A stretch of DNA of 64,000 nucleotides from Neisseria sp. Marseille-Q5346 (GCF_946902045.1 NZ_OX336253.1:248001-312000); one strand, 5' to 3'. Counted from the stretch's first letter, positions 52,861-63,513 are shown. Made by a program: numbers and translations. The notes: a model not told the origin generated them from the sequence alone.

Positions 52861-55140
52861 ATGAATGCAGCAACGAATATTAAAGTAACCAAACGCGACG
52901 GACGCTTGGAAAATATCGATTTAGACAAAATCCACCGTGTTGTTACTTGGGCGGCGGAAGGCTTACAAAACGTCTCCGTATCGCAAGTCGAGCTCAAATC
53001 TCATATTCAGTTTTACAACGGTATCCGTACCGACGATATCCATGAAACCATCATCAAGGCCGCAGCCGACCTGATCTCACAAGATACACCCGATTATCAA
53101 TATCTGGCCGCCCGCCTCGCCATTTTCCATCTGCGCAAAATCGCTTATGGCGAATTTGAGCCACCTCACCTCTACGATCACGTTAAAAAACTGACCGAGG
53201 CAGGCAAATACGACCGCCATATCATCGCAGATTACAGCCGTGAAGAATTCGATGAGCTGAATGCCTATATCGACCACAGCCGAGATATGACCTTCTCTTA
53301 TGCTGCCGTAAAACAGCTGGAAGGCAAATATCTGGTTCAAAACCGCGTTACCCGCCAAATTTATGAAACGCCGCAGTTTTTATATATTTTGGTGGCCATG
53401 TGTCTCTTCAGCAAATATCCGAAAGAGACCCGTTTGGATTACGTCAAACGCTTTTACGACGCCGTTTCCACATTCAAAGTATCGCTGCCTACACCTATCA
53501 TGAGCGGTGTGCGTACGCCTACCCGTCAATTCTCAAGCTGCGTATTGATTGAATGTGACGACAGCCTCGACTCCATCAACGCCACCACCAGCGCGATTGT
53601 AAAATACGTTTCCCAACGTGCAGGCATCGGCATCAACGCCGGCCGTATCCGCGGCTTGGGTAGCGAAATCCGTGGCGGCGAAGCACAACACACCGGCTGT
53701 ATCCCATTCTTCAAAATGTTCCAAGCGGCCGTTAAATCCTGCTCGCAAGGCGGCGTACGCGGCGGCGCGGCAACCTTGTTCTACCCATTGTGGCACATCG
53801 AAGCCGAAAGCCTGTTGGTATTGAAAAACAACCGCGGCGTAGAAGACAACCGTATCCGCCAACTGGACTACGGCGTACAAATCAACCGCCTGCTGTACAC
53901 CCGTTTGATTAAAGGCGGCAATATTACCCTGTTCTCGCCGAATGAAGTTCCGGGTTTGTATGATGCCTTCTTCGCCGATCAAGACGAATTCGAACGTCTC
54001 TACACGAAGTACGAGCAAGACCCGAATATCCGCAAACGTACTTTGCCTGCAACAGAATTGTTCTCCACCCTGATGCAGGAGCGCGCCGGTACCGGTCGTA
54101 TCTACATCCAAAACGTTGACCACTGCAACACGCACAGCCCGTTTGATCCGCGCGTTGCGCCTGTTCATCAGTCCAACTTGTGCATGGAAATTGCCCTGCC
54201 GACCAAACCGCTGGACAACATCAACGACGCAGAAGGCGAAATTGCCTTGTGTACCTTGTCCGCTTTCAACTTGGGCGCATTGAACAACTTGGACGAACTG
54301 GAAGAACTTGCCGATTTGACCGTACGCGCACTTGATGCCCTGCTGGATTATCAAGACTATCCGGTTGCAGCCGCACGCACCGCGACCATGAACCGCCGCA
54401 CACTCGGCATCGGCGTCATCAACTACGCCTACTATCTGGCGAAAAACGGCGTACGTTACAGCGACGACTCCGCGCTCGGCCTGACCCACCGCACTTTTGA
54501 AGCCATGCAGTATTACCTGCTCAAAGCATCGGTAAACCTTGCCAAAGAATACGGCGCATGCCCTCTGTTCAACCAAACCGTTTATTCGCAAGGCAAACTG
54601 CCTATCGATACCTACAAAAAAGACTTGGATGCCGTGTGCAATGAGCCTTTGCACTACGACTGGGAAAGCCTGCGTGCCGATATCGTCAAATACGGCTTGC
54701 GCAACTCTACCCTGACCGCACTCATGCCGTCTGAAACCAGCTCGCAAATTGCCAATGCCACCAACGGCATCGAGCCGCCACGCGGATTGGTAACGGTCAA
54801 AGCATCGAAAGACGGTATTTTGAAACAAGTCGTGCCGGAGTTTGAAACCCTGAAAGACGCCTACGAAACTCTGTGGCAGCTTCCCGGCAACGAAGGCTAC
54901 CTGAAACTTGTCGGCGTAATGCAAAAATTCGTCGATCAATCGATTTCCGCCAATACCGCCTACGATCCGAACAAATTTGAAGGCAGCAAAGTTTCCATGA
55001 AACAAATGCTGAAAGACCTGCTGACCGCCTACAAATACGGCGTCAAAACCCTGTACTACCACAACACCCGCGACGGTGCGGACGATACGCAGACCGATAT
55101 TCAGGATGACGGCTGCGCAGGCGGGGCTTGTAAGATTTAG
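52861..55140 (+). CDS. nrdA: Ribonucleoside-diphosphate reductase, alpha subunit (class Ia)
   Basis: The 759-residue catalytic subunit reduces ribonucleotides to deoxyribonucleotides. It begins with an ATP-cone region (VTKRDGRLENIDLDKIHRVV), has the active-site cysteine in PTRQFSSCVLIECDDS (about residue 223), the radical site in HQSNLCMEIALPTKP (about 435-449) and the redox pair DGCAGGACKI at the C-terminus. Regulation by dATP is expected from the ATP-cone. It is followed by nrdB, with a small extra gene between. Confidence 0.97.
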   Translation: MNAATNIKVTKRDGRLENIDLDKIHRVVTWAAEGLQNVSVSQVELKSHIQFYNGIRTDDIHETIIKAAADLISQDTPDYQYLAARLAIFHLRKIAYGEFEPPHLYDHVKKLTEAGKYDRHIIADYSREEFDELNAYIDHSRDMTFSYAAVKQLEGKYLVQNRVTRQIYETPQFLYILVAMCLFSKYPKETRLDYVKRFYDAVSTFKVSLPTPIMSGVRTPTRQFSSCVLIECDDSLDSINATTSAIVKYVSQRAGIGINAGRIRGLGSEIRGGEAQHTGCIPFFKMFQAAVKSCSQGGVRGGAATLFYPLWHIEAESLLVLKNNRGVEDNRIRQLDYGVQINRLLYTRLIKGGNITLFSPNEVPGLYDAFFADQDEFERLYTKYEQDPNIRKRTLPATELFSTLMQERAGTGRIYIQNVDHCNTHSPFDPRVAPVHQSNLCMEIALPTKPLDNINDAEGEIALCTLSAFNLGALNNLDELEELADLTVRALDALLDYQDYPVAAARTATMNRRTLGIGVINYAYYLAKNGVRYSDDSALGLTHRTFEAMQYYLLKASVNLAKEYGACPLFNQTVYSQGKLPIDTYKKDLDAVCNEPLHYDWESLRADIVKYGLRNSTLTALMPSETSSQIANATNGIEPPRGLVTVKASKDGILKQVVPEFETLKDAYETLWQLPGNEGYLKLVGVMQKFVDQSISANTAYDPNKFEGSKVSMKQMLKDLLTAYKYGVKTLYYHNTRDGADDTQTDIQDDGCAGGACKI

Positions 55141-55192
55141 AGAGAAGATAAAGTTTGTTGTAATACCTTGAAGATTTAATTTCAAATGGAGA

Positions 55193-55450
55193 ATGAAATT
55201 GCATTATAAAGATTATTTAAAATTAAGTGATGGTGATGTTGTGAAAGAATCATCACCTCCTGTTTTTGGCAAACATCTAGGACAGGAAGAAAAATATTCT
55301 TATGATGTTTTAAATAAAGAAGGTATTTTAACTAGTAAAGTTATAGTTACAGAGCATATGAGCATAAAGAAACCATTTAATAAGACAATTCATATAGTAC
55401 AAACCGATATTGAAAATGGTGTTTTAGTTGATAAGATTATAAGGATTTAA
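55193..55450 (+). CDS. Small hypothetical protein between nrdA and nrdB
   Basis: The 85-residue AT-rich frame (LHYKDYLKLSDGDVVKESSP to VLVDKIIRI) has a different base composition from its neighbours and separates the normally adjacent nrdA and nrdB. Its ribosome-binding site (TGGAG) is too close to the ATG. I do not recognise a family; it may be a recent insertion. Downstream to 55642 there is AT-rich DNA and one AGGTCGTCTGAA uptake sequence. Confidence 0.5.
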   Translation: MKLHYKDYLKLSDGDVVKESSPPVFGKHLGQEEKYSYDVLNKEGILTSKVIVTEHMSIKKPFNKTIHIVQTDIENGVLVDKIIRI

Positions 55451-55642
55451 ATATAAAAATTTTGTTGCTCCAATACTGGTAAGTTCTAACTAATAATTTG
55501 TAATATTTTGAATCAGCACTATCTGGAAGCAAGTAGAGAAATAAATTATTTATATTTATTTCAAATAATTAATCTATCTTAGCCGGTCAAAAGGTCGTCT
55601 GAAACCCGAATTTCTAAATTTAAATTAATCCGAGAAACAGCC

Positions 55643-56797
55643 ATGTCCTGCGAACACTTAACTATGTCATACAGCACCTTTTCCAAAACCAAAAACGACG
55701 CGCTGAAAGAGCCGATGTTTTTTGGTCAGCCGGTAAATGTTGCCCGTTATGACCAGCAGAAATACGAAGTATTTGAAAAACTGATTGAAAAACAACTGTC
55801 TTTCTTTTGGCGGCCGGAAGAAATCGACGTGTCGCGCGACCGTATCGACTACGCCAACCTGCCCGAACACGAAAAACATATTTTCATCAGCAATCTGAAA
55901 TACCAAACCCTGCTCGATTCGATCCAAGGCCGCAGTCCGAACGTTGCGTTCTTGCCTTTGGTGTCTATTCCCGAGCTGGAAACTTGGATTGAAACGTGGA
56001 GCTTCAGCGAAACCATCCACTCGCGCAGCTATACTCATATCATTCGTAATATCGTGAATGATCCTTCAGTCGTGTTCGATGATATTGTACAAAACAAATA
56101 CATCATCGCCCGTGCTGAAGACATTGCCTGCTATTACGATGATTTGATTGAATACACTCAGTATTACAATCTGTTGGGCGAAGGTTCGCACAATATCGGC
56201 GGCAAACTTGTTACCGTGTCTTTGCGCGAGTTGAAGAAAAAGCTCTATCTTTGCCTGATGTGCGTTAACGTGTTGGAAGCCATTCGCTTCTATGTTTCAT
56301 TCGCCTGCTCGTTCGCTTTTGCCGAGCGCGAGTTAATGGAAGGCAATGCCAAAATCATCAAGCTGATTGCCCGCGATGAAGCCCTGCATTTAACCAGTAC
56401 CCAGCATATGCTCAACCTGATGCGTGCCGGTGCCGATGATCCTGAAATGGCTGAAATTGCCAATGAATTGCAGGACGAGTGTTTCAACCTCTTCAAAAAA
56501 GCAGCCGAGCAGGAAAAAGAATGGGCGGCCTATTTGTTTAAAGACGGCTCAATGATTGGCCTGAACAAGGAAATTCTGGCTCAATACGTCGAATACATTA
56601 CCAATCTGCGTATGCAGGCGGTTGGCCTGCCTGCCGGATTTGAAGGTGCGACCCAAAATCCGATTCCTTGGATTAACGCATGGCTGTCTTCTGACAATGT
56701 ACAGGTTGCGCCGCAGGAGGTGGAAATTTCCTCTTACCTGATTGGTCAGATTGATTCGGAAGTCAATGCCGACGATTTGGGCGATTTCGAGCTGTAA
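55643..56797 (+). CDS. nrdB: Ribonucleoside-diphosphate reductase, beta subunit
   Basis: The 384-residue radical-generating subunit (377 if it starts at the second Met, 55664, which matches the usual MSYSTF N-terminus) carries the di-iron ligands and tyrosyl radical. Motifs: [20 protein letters not shown] (Asp ligand region), [20 protein letters not shown] (ExxH and the radical Tyr), [20 protein letters not shown] (second ExxH) and a C-terminal acidic tail ([13 protein letters not shown]) that docks on NrdA. Confidence 0.96.
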   Translation: MSCEHLTMSYSTFSKTKNDALKEPMFFGQPVNVARYDQQKYEVFEKLIEKQLSFFWRPEEIDVSRDRIDYANLPEHEKHIFISNLKYQTLLDSIQGRSPNVAFLPLVSIPELETWIETWSFSETIHSRSYTHIIRNIVNDPSVVFDDIVQNKYIIARAEDIACYYDDLIEYTQYYNLLGEGSHNIGGKLVTVSLRELKKKLYLCLMCVNVLEAIRFYVSFACSFAFAERELMEGNAKIIKLIARDEALHLTSTQHMLNLMRAGADDPEMAEIANELQDECFNLFKKAAEQEKEWAAYLFKDGSMIGLNKEILAQYVEYITNLRMQAVGLPAGFEGATQNPIPWINAWLSSDNVQVAPQEVEISSYLIGQIDSEVNADDLGDFEL

Positions 56798-56819
56798 TCG
56801 AACATTCGGTTTTATGATC

Positions 56820-56883
56820 AAGGCCGTCTGAACGGTGTGGCAGAAATCTTTGATTTCGTCTTTACACCGTTTCAGACGGCCTT
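56820..56883 (+). terminator. DUS hairpin between nrdB and yfaE-like gene
   Basis: AAGGCCGTCTGAACGGTGT and ACACCGTTTCAGACGGCCTT form a long imperfect stem of about 18 bp. Its distal arm overlaps the 5' side of the ferredoxin gene's leader, so it may attenuate rather than stop transcription. Confidence 0.7.
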
Positions 56884-56902
56884 TCCAATCCAAACAAATC
56901 AT

Positions 56903-57202
56903 ATGGCACTCATCAGCACACACGACAAAACCTTCCAACTTCAACAAGGCGAAACCTTATTGGAGGGCTTGGAGCGCACCGGACACGAGGTTGAATACCA
57001 ATGTCGCAGCGGCTATTGCGGTTCATGCCGGGTCAAAATCTTGGATGGGAAAGTCTCTTATGATAATTTTCCGCTCGCTTTTGTCGCGCCCGGAGAAATT
57101 TTGCCGTGCTGCTGTCGGGTTACTGAAGACATCAAACTTGATTGTCGGGAGCGCATCAAAGAGCCGGATTTATTTGATGTCGATTTATTTGAAGACAAAT
57201 AA
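56903..57202 (+). CDS. yfaE: 2Fe-2S ferredoxin, YfaE type
   Basis: From the ATG at 56903 this is a 99-residue ferredoxin with the cluster motif CRSGYCGSCRVKIL (C-x4-C-x2-C) and the fourth cysteine in LPCCCRVTED. YfaE supplies electrons to maintain and rebuild the NrdB tyrosyl radical cofactor; its position after nrdB supports this role. The longer frame from 56837 runs through the terminator hairpin and is rejected. Confidence 0.88.
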   Translation: MALISTHDKTFQLQQGETLLEGLERTGHEVEYQCRSGYCGSCRVKILDGKVSYDNFPLAFVAPGEILPCCCRVTEDIKLDCRERIKEPDLFDVDLFEDK

Positions 57203-57204
57203 AA

Positions 57205-57263
57205 ATGCCGTCTGAACATTGTGGCTGAAATCCTTGATTTCATGTCCACCGTTCAGACGGCAT
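57205..57263. terminator. DUS terminator between yfaE and satP
   Basis: ATGCCGTCTGAAC and GTTCAGACGGCAT (AT dialect) pair, with GTGG/CCAC inside; it separates convergent genes. Confidence 0.75.
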
Positions 57264-57278
57264 TTTGTTTAAGCAACC

Positions 57279-57848
57279 TTATTTACGTTCGCCAACCGGC
57301 AAAACAGTACGGCCGAAAGATTCGTTGATGACCTCTGCCGCTGCCAAGTAGAACGCACCAAGTGCAGTTACCAAGCCTAAGCAACCGCCGATATGGACGA
57401 TGCTATGATTTTCCATGCTATCGCCAATGCCCAGGGCAAAGAAAGTCAGTGTCAAGAAAAAGAAAATACCGCTCAATACTTTAGGCTTGGTCAAGGTAGC
57501 CACAAACAGCATCAGCGAAAACATACCCCATGCGCAAAGATACCAGCCGATAAATGCCGGGGCTGTTTCACCTTTAAAAAAGATGGTAAACAAAGCCCAT
57601 GTCCACCAGAAGGCGCCATAGCTGATAAAAGCGGTAAAGCCAAACGTATTGCCTTTCTTGAACTCAAACATACCAGCAATAACTTGGGCGATACCACCAA
57701 AGGCGAGAGCCATGCCCAAAACTAAGCCGACACCCTCTTGAGCAGTAAAAAAGCCGCCGTTAATCAGACTGAGCAACCAAGTTGTCAATGAAAAGCCACA
57801 CAGGCCTACTGGACCTGGATTCGCCAGGTTTTCTTTAGTAGTAGTCAT
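57279..57848 (-). CDS. satP: Acetate/succinate permease, SatP (YaaH) family
   Basis: The 189-residue membrane protein has six helices and the family signature NPGPVGLCGFSLTTWLLSLI near the N-terminus, followed by GGFFTAQEGVGLVLGMALAF and GNTFGFTAFISYGAFWWTWA. Such GPR1/FUN34/YaaH proteins take up acetate or succinate. It could supply acetate to AckA-type metabolism encoded elsewhere in the window. AGGAG lies 8 nt before the start. Confidence 0.9.
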   Translation of the reverse strand: MTTTKENLANPGPVGLCGFSLTTWLLSLINGGFFTAQEGVGLVLGMALAFGGIAQVIAGMFEFKKGNTFGFTAFISYGAFWWTWALFTIFFKGETAPAFIGWYLCAWGMFSLMLFVATLTKPKVLSGIFFFLTLTFFALGIGDSMENHSIVHIGGCLGLVTALGAFYLAAAEVINESFGRTVLPVGERK

Positions 57849-57933
57849 TTTATTTCTCCTCTAGTTATTGAAATAGGAAGCCTATTGTTACCTATTTTAT
57901 TTAAAATTAAAAGAAATAAATTTAAAAAAATCA

Positions 57934-57963
57934 GGCCGTCTGAAAAATATTTTTCAGACGGCC
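57934..57963 (-). terminator. DUS terminator between aroD and satP
   Basis: GGCCGTCTGAAAAATA and TATTTTTCAGACGGCC form a nearly continuous 16-bp stem. Confidence 0.8.
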
Positions 57964-57982
57964 TTGAATATTAATAATTAAA

Positions 57983-58732
57983 CTATCCCAAAATTGCCAA
58001 GATTTTCCTCAATTCATTGGCATCAATTTGACCGGGAGCCGACGTTTTTCCTGCTGCACCAAAGGTTACGGCTGAGCCGAAAGCCGAGCCGGCCAGACGA
58101 CTGATTGCACCGATTTTATTCATAGACATAGTAATAATCGGGCAGTTTATACTTTGTGAAACATCATATGTAGCCTGTAATAAGGTCAATACCTCTTGCG
58201 AAGATTGCGGCATCACGGCAATTTTGCAGATATCCGCGCCCCACTCGGCCATTGTTTTCAGACGGCCTGTAATGTCTGCCAAAGATGGCGTGGCTTGGAA
58301 ATCGTGATTGCAAAGTAAGGCGGCAGCTTGATACTCATGCGCCAAAGCAATGGTTTGTTTTACGCCGCTTTCCTCGGCAAAAAGCTCGATGTCGATAATA
58401 TCGGCTTGTTTGGAACGGATGATTTTTTCCAATAATTCAAAATAATAGTCGTCCGAACAAGGCGTATTGCCGCCCTCTTGCTCCCTTCTAAACGTAAACA
58501 GTAAAGGCTTGTCAGGAAAAGCCTGTCGGACAATGCCTAATTGTTCGGCAATAAAATCGGCATCAAGCGCCTCTTGGAAAAAATCCGCACGAAATTCAAT
58601 AATGTCAAAAGCCGTATCTTTCAATACGCGCAAAGCCTGCTCCAATTCCTGCGTATTGGCGGCTACCAGCGGCACGGTAATTTTAGGCAGACCTTTACCG
58701 ATCTCGATATTTTTGATGATGACAGGTTTCAT
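57983..58732 (-). CDS. aroD: 3-dehydroquinate dehydratase, type I
   Basis: The 249-residue class I dehydroquinase converts 3-dehydroquinate to 3-dehydroshikimate in aromatic synthesis. The family residues are seen in DIIEFRADFFQEALDADFIA (substrate Arg/Glu), AALLCNHDFQATP (catalytic His about 141), WGADICKIAVMPQSSQEVL (Schiff-base Lys about 168) and AGKTSAPGQIDANELRKIL. It sits directly downstream of uvrC on the same strand. Confidence 0.95.
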   Translation of the reverse strand: MKPVIIKNIEIGKGLPKITVPLVAANTQELEQALRVLKDTAFDIIEFRADFFQEALDADFIAEQLGIVRQAFPDKPLLFTFRREQEGGNTPCSDDYYFELLEKIIRSKQADIIDIELFAEESGVKQTIALAHEYQAAALLCNHDFQATPSLADITGRLKTMAEWGADICKIAVMPQSSQEVLTLLQATYDVSQSINCPIITMSMNKIGAISRLAGSAFGSAVTFGAAGKTSAPGQIDANELRKILAILG

Positions 58733-58759
58733 ATTGTTCCTTTTTGCTGTTCAAGCCAA

Positions 58760-60601
58760 TCAGTGCAGATGCTCGTAAATGGTTTCCGCCAAGGCTTTAC
58801 TGATGCCTTCCACTTTTTCCAAGTCCTCGCGGCTGGCCGCAATCACGCCGCGCAGACCGCCGAATCGGGTAAGCAATGCTTGGCGGCGTTTGCTGCCGAT
58901 ACCGGGGATTTCGCTGAGTGAGGAAGTAACGCGCGCTTTGTCGCGTTTTTTGCGGTGGCCTGTGATGGCAAAGCGGTGCGACTCATCGCGTACGGTTTGC
59001 AATAGATGCAAGGCCGGGCTATTGGGCGGCAGGCGGAAGACTTCGCCGGTAAAAGGCAGTATGAGTTCTTCCATGCCGGCTTTGCGCTCGGGGCCTTTGG
59101 CGATACCGACCAAAGGAATGTGCAGCCCGAGTTCTTCCCATACCGATACGGCTACGCCGATTTGCCCTTTGCCGCCGTCAATCAACACGACATCCGGCCA
59201 TTTGACGGCCTCGCCGTTGGCTTCGGCTTCCTGCATTTTGCCGTAACGGCGCGTCAGGACTTCGCGCATGGCGGCATAGTCGTCGCCGGGTTTGGCGGTC
59301 GTGATGTTGTAGCGGCGGTATTGCGAAGGCTGGATGTTTTGCTCATCGTACACAACGCAGGACGCAATAGTGGCCTCGCCTTGCGTGTGGCTGATATCGA
59401 AACATTCAAGGCGGTTGAGGCCGTCTGAATCCATGCCGAGGATTTTGGCCAGTTCATCAATACGGTGCTGCTGGCTGCTTTGTTGCAGACGTCGTTGTGC
59501 AATCGCCATTTGTGCGTTTTGTTCCGCCATTTTCAACCAAACTTTGCGTTCGCCTATGGTTTTGGTGACAAACTGCATCTGCTTGCCGTGTTCGCCTTCC
59601 AAAGCCTCTTTCAGCGCATCGGGAACGGGAAAGTTGCTGATGATGATGTCGGGTTTGCTTTTGCCCAGATAGTGTTGGGCGACGAAGGCTTCGGCGTAAT
59701 CTTGTCCGTTTGGCTCGGGATCGTTTTTGGTGTCGGGGAAAAAGCTTTTATCGCCGACGTGCCGTCCGCCGCGAATGCTGACCCAGTGTACGCAAACCAG
59801 GCCGTCTGAAACCGCCAGCGCAAGCAAATCGATATCGTTGGGATTGTTCGGATTTTTGCTGTCGATAAACTGATTACTCTGCATGATGCCGAGCGCTTGG
59901 ATTTGATCGCGGTAACGGGCGGCCTCTTCAAATTGCAGATTGGCGGCGGCGGTTTGCATTTTTTGTTGCAGGGTACGCGTCAATTCGTCAGTTTTACCAT
60001 TGAGGAAAGTCGCGGCCTCGCGCACGCTGTCGCGATAATCTTCTTCGCTGATATGACCGACACAAGGCGCGGTGCAGCGTTTGATTTGGTAAAGCAGACA
60101 AGGGCGGTCGCGATGCTCGAATACACTGTCTTCGCAGGTACGCAGCATAAAGACTTTTTGCAACACTTGAATGCTATCGCGCACGGCGTTGCTGTTGGGA
60201 TATGGGCCAAAATATTGATTTGGCTTTTTCAACGTGCCGCGGTAATACGCCATTTGCGGATATTGATGGCCGCTTAGCATCAAATAAGGATAGCTTTTGT
60301 CATCGCGGAAAAGGATATTGTATTTCGGCGACAAGGCTTTGATGAAGTTGTTTTCGAGAATCAGCGCTTCGGCTTCGGAACGCGTGATGGTGGTTTCGAT
60401 ATGATGAACCTGTTTTACCATCAATGCGATGCGCGGCGAATGGTCGTTTTTTTGGAAATAGCTGGAAACGCGCCGCTTGAGATTGACCGCTTTGCCGACA
60501 TACAAAACATTATTGTCTTCGTCAAAAAAACGATACACGCCCGGCAGATTGGGCAGATTTTTCAGAAAAAGAGGTAAATTGAACGGTTCGGTTGCGCTCA
60601 C
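58760..60601 (-). CDS. uvrC: Excinuclease ABC subunit C
   Basis: The 613-residue nuclease makes the two incisions of nucleotide-excision repair. Domains: GIY-YIG nuclease (LPGVYRFFDEDNNVLYVGKA, residues about 18-37), UvrB-binding UVR motif (ANLQFEEAARYRDQIQALG, about 210-228), an RNase-H-like nuclease half (RLECFDISHTQGEATIASCV, VLIDGGKGQIGVAVSVWEEL) and C-terminal helix-hairpin-helix motifs (SLSEIPGIGSKRRQALLTRF). It ends 28 bp before aroD. Confidence 0.97.
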   Translation of the reverse strand: MSATEPFNLPLFLKNLPNLPGVYRFFDEDNNVLYVGKAVNLKRRVSSYFQKNDHSPRIALMVKQVHHIETTITRSEAEALILENNFIKALSPKYNILFRDDKSYPYLMLSGHQYPQMAYYRGTLKKPNQYFGPYPNSNAVRDSIQVLQKVFMLRTCEDSVFEHRDRPCLLYQIKRCTAPCVGHISEEDYRDSVREAATFLNGKTDELTRTLQQKMQTAAANLQFEEAARYRDQIQALGIMQSNQFIDSKNPNNPNDIDLLALAVSDGLVCVHWVSIRGGRHVGDKSFFPDTKNDPEPNGQDYAEAFVAQHYLGKSKPDIIISNFPVPDALKEALEGEHGKQMQFVTKTIGERKVWLKMAEQNAQMAIAQRRLQQSSQQHRIDELAKILGMDSDGLNRLECFDISHTQGEATIASCVVYDEQNIQPSQYRRYNITTAKPGDDYAAMREVLTRRYGKMQEAEANGEAVKWPDVVLIDGGKGQIGVAVSVWEELGLHIPLVGIAKGPERKAGMEELILPFTGEVFRLPPNSPALHLLQTVRDESHRFAITGHRKKRDKARVTSSLSEIPGIGSKRRQALLTRFGGLRGVIAASREDLEKVEGISKALAETIYEHLH

Positions 60602-60624
60602 GGGATTTTCTTTTGGAATAAGCA

Positions 60625-60651
60625 GGCCGTCTGAAAACTTTTCAGACGGCC
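60625..60651. terminator. DUS terminator between gyrA and uvrC
   Basis: AGGCCGTCTGAAAA and TTTTCAGACGGCCT pair around a minimal loop with a T tract. Confidence 0.9.
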
Positions 60652-60665
60652 TTTTTCATTGACGT

Positions 60666-63437
60666 TTAAGATTCTTGAGACGGAGTATCTTCAGCTTCTA
60701 CCACTTGGTTTTCAGCTGCATCGCTTTCTAAAGCGGCTTCATCTTCAGCCTCTTCAGCCACTCGCTCCAAGCTGACCAAGGTTTCGCCTTCATCCAGATT
60801 AATCAGGCGGACACCTGCGGCAGCACGGCCGGTCTCGCGGATTTGCTCAACTTTGGTACGAATCAGGACACCGCCGCTGGTAATCAGCATCAGGTCGTCG
60901 GTTTCACTGACCAAAGTTGCGGCAACCAAATCGCCGTTGCGCTCGCCGGTATTGATAGCGATATTGCCTTGGCCGCCTTTGTTTTTACGGCTGTAATCGG
61001 CAATCGGGGTACGTTTGCCATAGCCGTTGGCGGTAGCGGTCAATACTTGCAAATCGCTTTGTTCGGCTTCAGGGGCGAAGGTAATCAGGCTGACAATCTT
61101 GCCATCGGCCGGCAGGCGCATACCGCGCAAACCGCCACTACCGCGACCGGACGGACGGACACCGTGTTTGCCGCTTGGCAATGCGTTTTCGGCATTTTCA
61201 TCATCCAGGCCGTCTGAATCTTCGTTTTCGGTTTCGATATCGGCATCTTCTGCTTCATCGTTACCGGATTTTTCCCAATATTCGTTAAAGCGGATGGCTT
61301 TGCCCAAGTTGGAGAACAACATAATGTCATCCGCACCGCCGGTTTGCGCTGCGCCGACCAAGTAATCGCCTTCTTTAAGCGCGATGGCTTTAATGCCTTG
61401 GCTGCGGACGTTTTTAAACGCAGACAACTGGACTTTTTTCACCATGCCTTGTGCGGTGGCAAAGAAGACGTATTGGTCTTCCGGGAACTCGCGGACGGCC
61501 AAGATGGCGCTGACTTTTTCGCCCTCTTCCAATTGGATAACATTGTTGATCGGACGACCTCGGCTGTTACGACCGCCTTCCGGCAGTTTGTACACTTTAA
61601 TCCAATGGCACTTGCCCAAATTGGTAAAGCACATCAAATAATCATGCGTGTTGGCAACAAACAGGGTTTCGATAAAGTCTTCGTCTTTGGTTGCCGCTGC
61701 CTGTTTGCCGCGGCCGCCGCGACGCTGCGCCTGATAATCGGTTGTCGGCTGGGTTTTGATGTAGCCGCCATGAGTCAGGGTAACGACCATTTCGCGTTGC
61801 GGAATCAGGTCTTCATCTGCAATATCGCCACCAAACGGATTGATTTCGCTGCGACGTTCATCGCCGAAGTTGGCTTTGATGTCTGCCAATTCTTCGCGGA
61901 TGATTTGGGTAACGCGTTCAGGTTTGGAAAGAATATCCACGAAATCAATGATTTTGCTCATCAGGTTTTTATATTCGCCGACAATTTCTTCCTGATCTAG
62001 GCCGGTCAGGTTACGCAGGCTCATGCGCAGGATGGCATCGGCTTGCAATTCGCTCAGGTAATAGCCTTGGCTGTGCAGACCCAAATTCTCTGGCAAGCCT
62101 TCAGGGCGCATCATGTGCAGGTCTAAATCCGTGCGGCTAAGCATGTCTTCAACCAAGCTGCTGCGCCATGGGCGGGACAGCAGTTTTTCTTTGGCTTCCG
62201 GCGCATTGGCAGATTCTTTAATCAGACGGATGATTTCGTCGATATTGGACAAGGCCACCGCTTTACCTTCGGCAATATGGCCTTCATGACGCGCTTTTTT
62301 CAGGCGGAACAAGGTACGACGGGTAACGACTTCGCGACGGTGGCGCAGAAATTCGGACAGGATTTGTTTCAGGTTCAGCAAGCGCGGCTGGCCGTCAACC
62401 AAAGCCACCATGTTGATACCGAAGCTGTCTTGCAGCTGGGTCAGTTTGTAGAGTTGGTTCAAAACGACTTCGGCATTTTCATTGCGTTTCAATTCGATCA
62501 CGACACGCATACCGGATTTGTCGGACTCATCGCGCAGGTCGGATACGCCTTCCAACGTTTTTTCGCGTACCAACTCGCCGATTTTCTCAACCAGCTTGGC
62601 TTTGTTTACTTGATATGGGATTTCATCGATAACGATGGCTTCGCGTTCACCGTTTTTACCGATAGGCTCGATATGGGTTTTACCGCGCATTACCACGCGG
62701 CCGCGGCCGGTTTTATAGCCTTCGCGCACGCCGCTCAAGCCGTAAATAGTTGCGCCTGTTGGGAAATCGGGCGCTTGGATAATGTTGATCAGTTCATCGA
62801 TTTCAGTTTCAGGCTCGTCCAACAAACGCAGGCAGGCATTGATGGTATCGCCCAAATTGTGCGGCGGGATATTGGTTGCCATACCGACGGCAATACCGGA
62901 CGAACCATTGACTAACAGCGCGGGAAAACGGGTCGGCAATACCAGCGGCTCATGTTCGCTGCCGTCATAGTTGGGGCCGAAATTAACGGTTTCTTCTTCA
63001 ATATCCGCCAGCATTTCATGGGAAATTTTTTCCATGCGGATTTCGGTATAACGCATGGCTGCTGCGGCCAAGCCATCGACAGAACCAAAGTTGCCCTGAC
63101 CGTCGATCAGTACATAACGCATGGAGAAGTCTTGTGCCATGCGGACGATGGTGTCGTAAACGGCTATATCGCCGTGAGGGTGGTATTTACCGATAACGTC
63201 GCCGACGATACGCGCCGATTTTTTATAGGCGGAATTCCAGTTGTTTTTCAACTCGTGCATCGCGTACAACACGCGGCGGTGTACCGGCTTGAGACCGTCG
63301 CGGACATCCGGCAGGGCTCGGCCCACAATCACGCTCATGGCGTAATCGAGGTAGCTCTTGCGCATTTCGTCTTCAAGGCTGACAGGCAGGGTTTCGAGTG
63401 CAAATTTATGGTCGTTGCGGATGGTTGCGTCGGTCAT
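60666..63437 (-). CDS. gyrA: DNA gyrase subunit A, Ile91 variant
   Basis: The 923-residue subunit cuts and rejoins DNA in negative supercoiling. The winged-helix/quinolone region has [20 protein letters not shown]: residue 91 is Ile (codon ATA, 63165-63167), where Neisseria normally has Ser or Thr; residue 95 is the wild-type Asp. The catalytic Tyr region follows (about residue 130). The C-terminal pinwheel includes the gyrase box [10 protein letters not shown] Neisseria-typical acidic insert (about residues 720-750, [13 protein letters not shown]) holds a DUS within the coding sequence. Confidence 0.97.
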   Translation of the reverse strand: MTDATIRNDHKFALETLPVSLEDEMRKSYLDYAMSVIVGRALPDVRDGLKPVHRRVLYAMHELKNNWNSAYKKSARIVGDVIGKYHPHGDIAVYDTIVRMAQDFSMRYVLIDGQGNFGSVDGLAAAAMRYTEIRMEKISHEMLADIEEETVNFGPNYDGSEHEPLVLPTRFPALLVNGSSGIAVGMATNIPPHNLGDTINACLRLLDEPETEIDELINIIQAPDFPTGATIYGLSGVREGYKTGRGRVVMRGKTHIEPIGKNGEREAIVIDEIPYQVNKAKLVEKIGELVREKTLEGVSDLRDESDKSGMRVVIELKRNENAEVVLNQLYKLTQLQDSFGINMVALVDGQPRLLNLKQILSEFLRHRREVVTRRTLFRLKKARHEGHIAEGKAVALSNIDEIIRLIKESANAPEAKEKLLSRPWRSSLVEDMLSRTDLDLHMMRPEGLPENLGLHSQGYYLSELQADAILRMSLRNLTGLDQEEIVGEYKNLMSKIIDFVDILSKPERVTQIIREELADIKANFGDERRSEINPFGGDIADEDLIPQREMVVTLTHGGYIKTQPTTDYQAQRRGGRGKQAAATKDEDFIETLFVANTHDYLMCFTNLGKCHWIKVYKLPEGGRNSRGRPINNVIQLEEGEKVSAILAVREFPEDQYVFFATAQGMVKKVQLSAFKNVRSQGIKAIALKEGDYLVGAAQTGGADDIMLFSNLGKAIRFNEYWEKSGNDEAEDADIETENEDSDGLDDENAENALPSGKHGVRPSGRGSGGLRGMRLPADGKIVSLITFAPEAEQSDLQVLTATANGYGKRTPIADYSRKNKGGQGNIAINTGERNGDLVAATLVSETDDLMLITSGGVLIRTKVEQIRETGRAAAGVRLINLDEGETLVSLERVAEEAEDEAALESDAAENQVVEAEDTPSQES

Positions 63438-63513
63438 GATTATCTGTAATTTCGTATGGCAAAAATCTTGTTGATTCTACCACAAAACAAGCGGTTTATG
63501 GCTTTTGCGTGAA

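Noticed and set aside
52668..52883. 71-codon frame upstream of nrdA
   Set aside because: It overlaps the nrdA start, lacks a ribosome-binding site and shows no family features.
53533..55185. Minus-strand frame of 550 codons opposite nrdA
   Set aside because: nrdA is an unmistakable essential gene on the other strand; the antisense product has no recognisable domain.
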